From: Campylobacter sp. 19-13652
GTDB lineage: Bacteria; Campylobacterota; Campylobacteria; Campylobacterales; Campylobacteraceae
Reading direction: 5' to 3'
Length of the DNA: 64,000 bases
NCBI RefSeq assembly: GCF_019702925.1
Contig: NZ_AP024713.1
Coordinates: forward strand, 806,001-870,000
Below, piece after piece: positions 60,893-64,000 of this stretch; the stretch's first letter is position 1, and every line of letters starts with the position of its first letter. The notes under the pieces are model-generated. The model was not told the origin of the DNA, searched no databases, and saw only the letters and a program-made list of their open reading frames with translations. Position numbers and translations under genes: made by a program.

Positions 60893-63451
60893 ATGAGTTT
60901 TTTAAATGAATATCAAATAAAAGTAAATGAAAGAGAGGCGCTTGGCGTGCCACCACTACCACTTAGTGCTGATGAAGTGGCGCAGGTGGTTAAGGCTTTA
61001 AAATCTGGTTGCAAAGAGCAATACGAGCTAATAAATTTATTGCAAAATAGGGTAAGCCCTGGTGTCGATGAGGCTGCAAAGGTAAAGGCTGAGTTTTTAA
61101 ATGAGATAGTAAACCATAACCTAACAGTATCTGGCATAGACGCCATAGTGGCTATAAAAATGCTAAGCACAATGCTGGGTGGATATAATGTCATCGTCCT
61201 AATCGCTGCCTTAAGCCACAAAGATGAGAGTATAGCCCAAGCAGCCGCAGACGCTCTAAGTGGGATAATCTTTGTGCATAGCTATTTTAACGACGTAAAA
61301 GAGTTATATCAAAATGGCAATAAATTCGCTGCTTCTGTGCTAAAATCATGGGCGCAGGCAGAGTGGTTTCTCTCTCGTCCTAGCCTTTGTGAGCGCATTG
61401 ATGCGGTAGTTTTTAAAGTGGCTGGCGAGACAAATACTGATGATTTAAGCCCAGCTAGCGAGGCATTTACCCGCTCAGACATACCACTTCATGCAAAGGC
61501 TATGTTGCTTCGCCGTCAGCCAGGCAGCCTTGAGCTTATCGATAGCCTTAAAAAAAGTGGCAGAGAAGTTGTCTACGTGGGCGATGTAGTCGGCACTGGA
61601 TCAAGCCGAAAAAGTGGCATAAACTCCATTCAGTGGCACATCGGCAAGGACATAGAGGGCGTGCCCAATAAGCGTACTGGCGGCATTATTATAGGTAGTA
61701 GCATAGCGCCTATATTTTTTAACACAGCAGAGGACAGCGGCGCACTACCTATCGTGGCTGATGTGAGCGCGCTTGAAAGTGGAGATGAGATTGAAATTTA
61801 TCCGTTTAAAGGCGAGATAGTAAAATCTGGCGAAGTCGTGGCGCGCTTTAACCTAAGTCCAAATACCATAGCCGATGAGTTCCGCGCTGGTGGGCGTATA
61901 CCGCTTATTATAGGCAGGGATCTGTGCGCTAAGGCTAGGGAGGCGCTAGGGCTTGCTAGTGAGGAGATATTTGCTAAATTTATCCAGCCTAGCGATGATG
62001 GTGGCGCTGGCTATACCCTAGCTCAGAAAATGGTCGGTAAAGCGTGTGGAGTAGAGGGTGTGCGAGCTGGTAGCTACTGTGAGCCACGTACCTTGACTGT
62101 GGGTTCTCAGGATACGACTGGTCCTATGACACGTGATGAGATAAAGGAGCTTGCAAGCCTAGGTTTTGGCGCAGATTTCGTACTTCAGAGCTTTTGCCAT
62201 ACTGCAGCTTATCCAAAGCCAAGTGATGCGATAATGCATAAAAGTTTGCCTAAATTTATAAGCTCTCGTGGTGGTGTTAGCCTGCGCCCAGGGGATGGCG
62301 TCATACATTCATGGCTTAATCGTATGGTACTGCCTGATAGCGTAGGCACTGGTGGAGATAGCCATACGCGCTTTCCTATTGGTATAAGCTTTCCTGCGGG
62401 TAGTGGGCTTGTGGCGTTTGCGGCGGTACTTGGGATAATGCCGTTAAATATGCCTGAGTCTGTTTTGGTGCGCTTTAGTGGCGAGCTTCAGCCTGGTATT
62501 ACGCTTAGGGATTTGGTAAACGCTATACCGTATTACGCCATAAAGCGTGGACTTTTGACGGTTGAGAAAAAGGGCAAGAAGAATGTTTTTGCTGGGCGGA
62601 TTTTAGAGATTGAGGGGCTGCCTGATCTAAAAGTCGAGCAAGCATTTGAGCTAAGCGATGCAAGCGCAGAAAGAAGTGCTGCAGCCTGCACTGTAGCATT
62701 AAATGAGGATAGCGTAAAGGAGTATATTGCCTCAAATATCTCACTAATTGACGCTATGATAACATCTGGCTATGAGGACGCACATACTCTAGCTAGAAGA
62801 CGAGATAAGATGAAGGAATGGCTAGCAAATCCAGTACTTTTAAAAGCTGATAAAAACGCAAAATATGCCGAGATTATTGAGATAAATTTAAACGAAATCA
62901 CAGAGCCTATCCTAGCTTGTCCAAATGACCCAGACGACGTGGCAACACTCTCTGAGGTGCTGGCAAATCCAAACAGACCACACCACATAGATGAAGTTTT
63001 CGTGGGTAGTTGTATGACAAATATAGGACACTATCGTGCGCTTGCGGAGGTGCTACGTGGCGAGGGACAAACGCCTACTAGATTGTGGGTTGTGCCACCT
63101 ACAAAAATGGATAAAGACGAGCTTATAAAAGAGGGCTATTACTCTGTATTTGGCGCAGCTGGAGCGCGTACAGAAGTGCCTGGGTGTTCGCTATGCATGG
63201 GAAATCAGGCTAGGGTAGCCGATGGTGCGATAGTCTTTTCAACGTCTACTCGTAACTTTGACAATCGCATGGGGCTAGGCGCGCAGGTATATCTAGGAAG
63301 TGCTGAGCTAGCGGCGGTTTGCGCTATGCTTGGGCGACTTCCTAGCGCTAAAGAGTATCTAGAAATAATGGCAAAAAAACTACCTCAAGAGAGATATTCG
63401 CAAATTTATAAATATCTAAATTTTAATAAAATTAAAGAATTCGAGCTTTAA
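60893..63451 (+). CDS. acnB: Aconitate hydratase B (2-methylisocitrate dehydratase)
   Basis: TCA-cycle enzyme that interconverts citrate and isocitrate; AcnB also acts on 2-methylisocitrate and binds RNA when its cluster is lost. 852 residues from ATG 60893 behind AAGGGGGTAA. The order is the N-terminal HEAT-like domain (1-160), the swivel domain with [16 protein letters not shown] (about 240), then the [4Fe-4S] domains with [23 protein letters not shown] and [11 protein letters not shown] cluster cysteines. Full length. Confidence 0.96.
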   Translation: MSFLNEYQIKVNEREALGVPPLPLSADEVAQVVKALKSGCKEQYELINLLQNRVSPGVDEAAKVKAEFLNEIVNHNLTVSGIDAIVAIKMLSTMLGGYNVIVLIAALSHKDESIAQAAADALSGIIFVHSYFNDVKELYQNGNKFAASVLKSWAQAEWFLSRPSLCERIDAVVFKVAGETNTDDLSPASEAFTRSDIPLHAKAMLLRRQPGSLELIDSLKKSGREVVYVGDVVGTGSSRKSGINSIQWHIGKDIEGVPNKRTGGIIIGSSIAPIFFNTAEDSGALPIVADVSALESGDEIEIYPFKGEIVKSGEVVARFNLSPNTIADEFRAGGRIPLIIGRDLCAKAREALGLASEEIFAKFIQPSDDGGAGYTLAQKMVGKACGVEGVRAGSYCEPRTLTVGSQDTTGPMTRDEIKELASLGFGADFVLQSFCHTAAYPKPSDAIMHKSLPKFISSRGGVSLRPGDGVIHSWLNRMVLPDSVGTGGDSHTRFPIGISFPAGSGLVAFAAVLGIMPLNMPESVLVRFSGELQPGITLRDLVNAIPYYAIKRGLLTVEKKGKKNVFAGRILEIEGLPDLKVEQAFELSDASAERSAAACTVALNEDSVKEYIASNISLIDAMITSGYEDAHTLARRRDKMKEWLANPVLLKADKNAKYAEIIEINLNEITEPILACPNDPDDVATLSEVLANPNRPHHIDEVFVGSCMTNIGHYRALAEVLRGEGQTPTRLWVVPPTKMDKDELIKEGYYSVFGAAGARTEVPGCSLCMGNQARVADGAIVFSTSTRNFDNRMGLGAQVYLGSAELAAVCAMLGRLPSAKEYLEIMAKKLPQERYSQIYKYLNFNKIKEFEL

Positions 63452-63461
63452 TTCTTGCATA

Positions 63462-63500
63462 AGCTATTTGGGGTCTGCTATGCCCCGATGGCTTTATTTT
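63462..63500 (+). terminator. Intrinsic terminator of acnB
   Basis: An imperfect 11-bp stem with one bulge (AGCTATTTGGGG 63462-63473 with CCCCGATGGCT 63483-63493) is followed by TTATTTTTAAT, 10 bases after the acnB stop. Confidence 0.65.
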
Positions 63501-63596
63501 TAATCAAAAACTCACTCATTTAATAAAAATTTAAATTTAAACAAGCCAAAAAATGGTAAAATATCCAAATTTTTAGCCTCAAAAAGGAGGGTGCGA

Positions 63597-64000
63597 ATGA
63601 AAACAGCTTTTGTAACTGGTGCTAGTTCAGGCTTTGGGCAGGCTAGTGCTAGAGCGCTTTGTAAAAATGGCTACGTCGTCGCTGCAATGGCAAGAAGGGG
63701 CGAGCGACTGCGCGCACTAAAAGATGAGCTGGGGGAAAACTTAATCTGCCTAGAGTGTGATGTCAGGGATAAAGATGCGCTAAATAGAGCCATAGGTGGG
63801 CTTGATGAGAGGTTTAAAAGCCTAGATGTGCTTGTAAATAACGCTGGGCTGGCTCTTGGGCAGGAGAGATTTAGCGAGGCTAGCATAGATGATTTTGACG
63901 TGATGATAGATACGAATATTAAGGGCTTAGTTTACGTTACAAAGGCGCTTTTACCAGCTATAATAAAGGCTAGGGGCTATATTTTCAACTTAGGCTCTGT
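63597..64000 (+). CDS. Short-chain dehydrogenase/reductase (YdfG-like), C-terminus cut by window edge
   Basis: NAD(P)-dependent oxidoreductase; 134 codons visible. The ATG at 63597 follows AAAGGAGG. Classical SDR motifs: VTGASSGFGQ (cofactor loop), CDVRDKDAL (adenine site), VLVNNAGLALG, NIKGLVYVTKALLP and the start of the catalytic serine strand (FNLGSV) exactly at the edge. ARRGERL suggests NADP preference and similarity to the 3-hydroxy-acid/serine dehydrogenase YdfG. The catalytic Tyr-Lys lies beyond the window. Confidence 0.88.
   Translation, partial: MKTAFVTGASSGFGQASARALCKNGYVVAAMARRGERLRALKDELGENLICLECDVRDKDALNRAIGGLDERFKSLDVLVNNAGLALGQERFSEASIDDFDVMIDTNIKGLVYVTKALLPAIIKARGYIFNLGS

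Noticed and set aside
1-64000. Phase-variable homopolymer tracts (long G or C runs) as in other Campylobacter
   Set aside because: I saw no G or C run of 8 or more; runs of 5-6 are not enough to call phase variation.
1-64000. CRISPR array, tRNA, rRNA, prophage or intact insertion sequence
   Set aside because: No regular spacer-repeat array, no tRNA T-loop outside the tmRNA, and no transposase or integrase frame was seen.

Overview
The window is chromosomal DNA from a Campylobacter species (Campylobacterota). Three things support this. The tmRNA encodes a proteolysis tag ending in YAKAA, which is close to the C. jejuni tag. A long block (about 43.3-56.7 kb) keeps the recalled C. jejuni order glnA - cheZ - U32 peptidase - purE - DUF3972 - glyQ - nif3-like - zinc ribbon - waaA - rluA-like - ffh - rpsP - khpA - rimM - trmD - rplS. 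A second block (about 12.5-21.0 kb) keeps sstT - pepF - conserved hypothetical - uvrD-like - truB - csrA - ispE - smpB - thioredoxin. Base composition by eye is higher than in C. jejuni, so an oral or concisus/rectus/curvus-like species is plausible, but the species cannot be fixed from the sequence.

Layout. 0-10.6 kb: a cut-off lipoprotein-release permease, secA, lolA, metK, tmRNA, an Hpt-domain protein, ruvB, an AI-2E-family permease and dnaX. 10.6-25.1 kb: a small lipoprotein with pyk, the sstT/pepF block, the truB-csrA-ispE-smpB run, and a flagellar rod operon (flgB-flgC-fliE) with a strong sigma-54 promoter, followed by a division PBP and a MidA-like methyltransferase. 25.1-31.2 kb: a looser region with a periplasmic trypsin-like protease, a FliL-like secreted protein coupled to a Pif1-type helicase, and an SH3/NlpC-P60 lipoprotein, separated by long AT-rich spacers. 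31.2-36.4 kb: a minus-strand operon of ABC-F protein, LrgA, LrgB, cytidylate-kinase-like protein, nitroreductase and asparaginase. 36.4-42.8 kb: an orphan adenine methyltransferase, a MATE exporter, a YgjP-like metallopeptidase and a 1021-residue LapA-type adhesin. 43.3-57.2 kb: the conserved housekeeping block and a cupin. 57.2-59.0 kb: 1.8 kb of non-coding repeats. 59.0-64.0 kb: an M20-type amidohydrolase, ogt, acnB and a truncated SDR gene.

Most genes are core: protein export and lipoprotein sorting (SecA, LolA, LolC/E, Ffh), ribosome maturation and rescue (tmRNA, SmpB, RimM, TrmD, S16, L19), DNA replication and repair, flagella and chemotaxis, and carbon and nitrogen metabolism. The accessory features most worth attention are: (i) the adhesin, which has a LapA-like retention module with a TAAG motif at residue 94 and a solenoid of about 21-residue repeats; (ii) a diverged interspersed repeat family shared by the gene-free spacers near 26.7, 43.0, 57.3, 58.0, 58.2 and 58.9 kb; (iii) a hypothetical protein at 15.5 kb that resembles the ClpXP adaptor SspB; and (iv) a CheZ carrying CheY-binding-type peptides at both ends. 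No CRISPR array, rRNA, tRNA, prophage or intact insertion sequence was seen.
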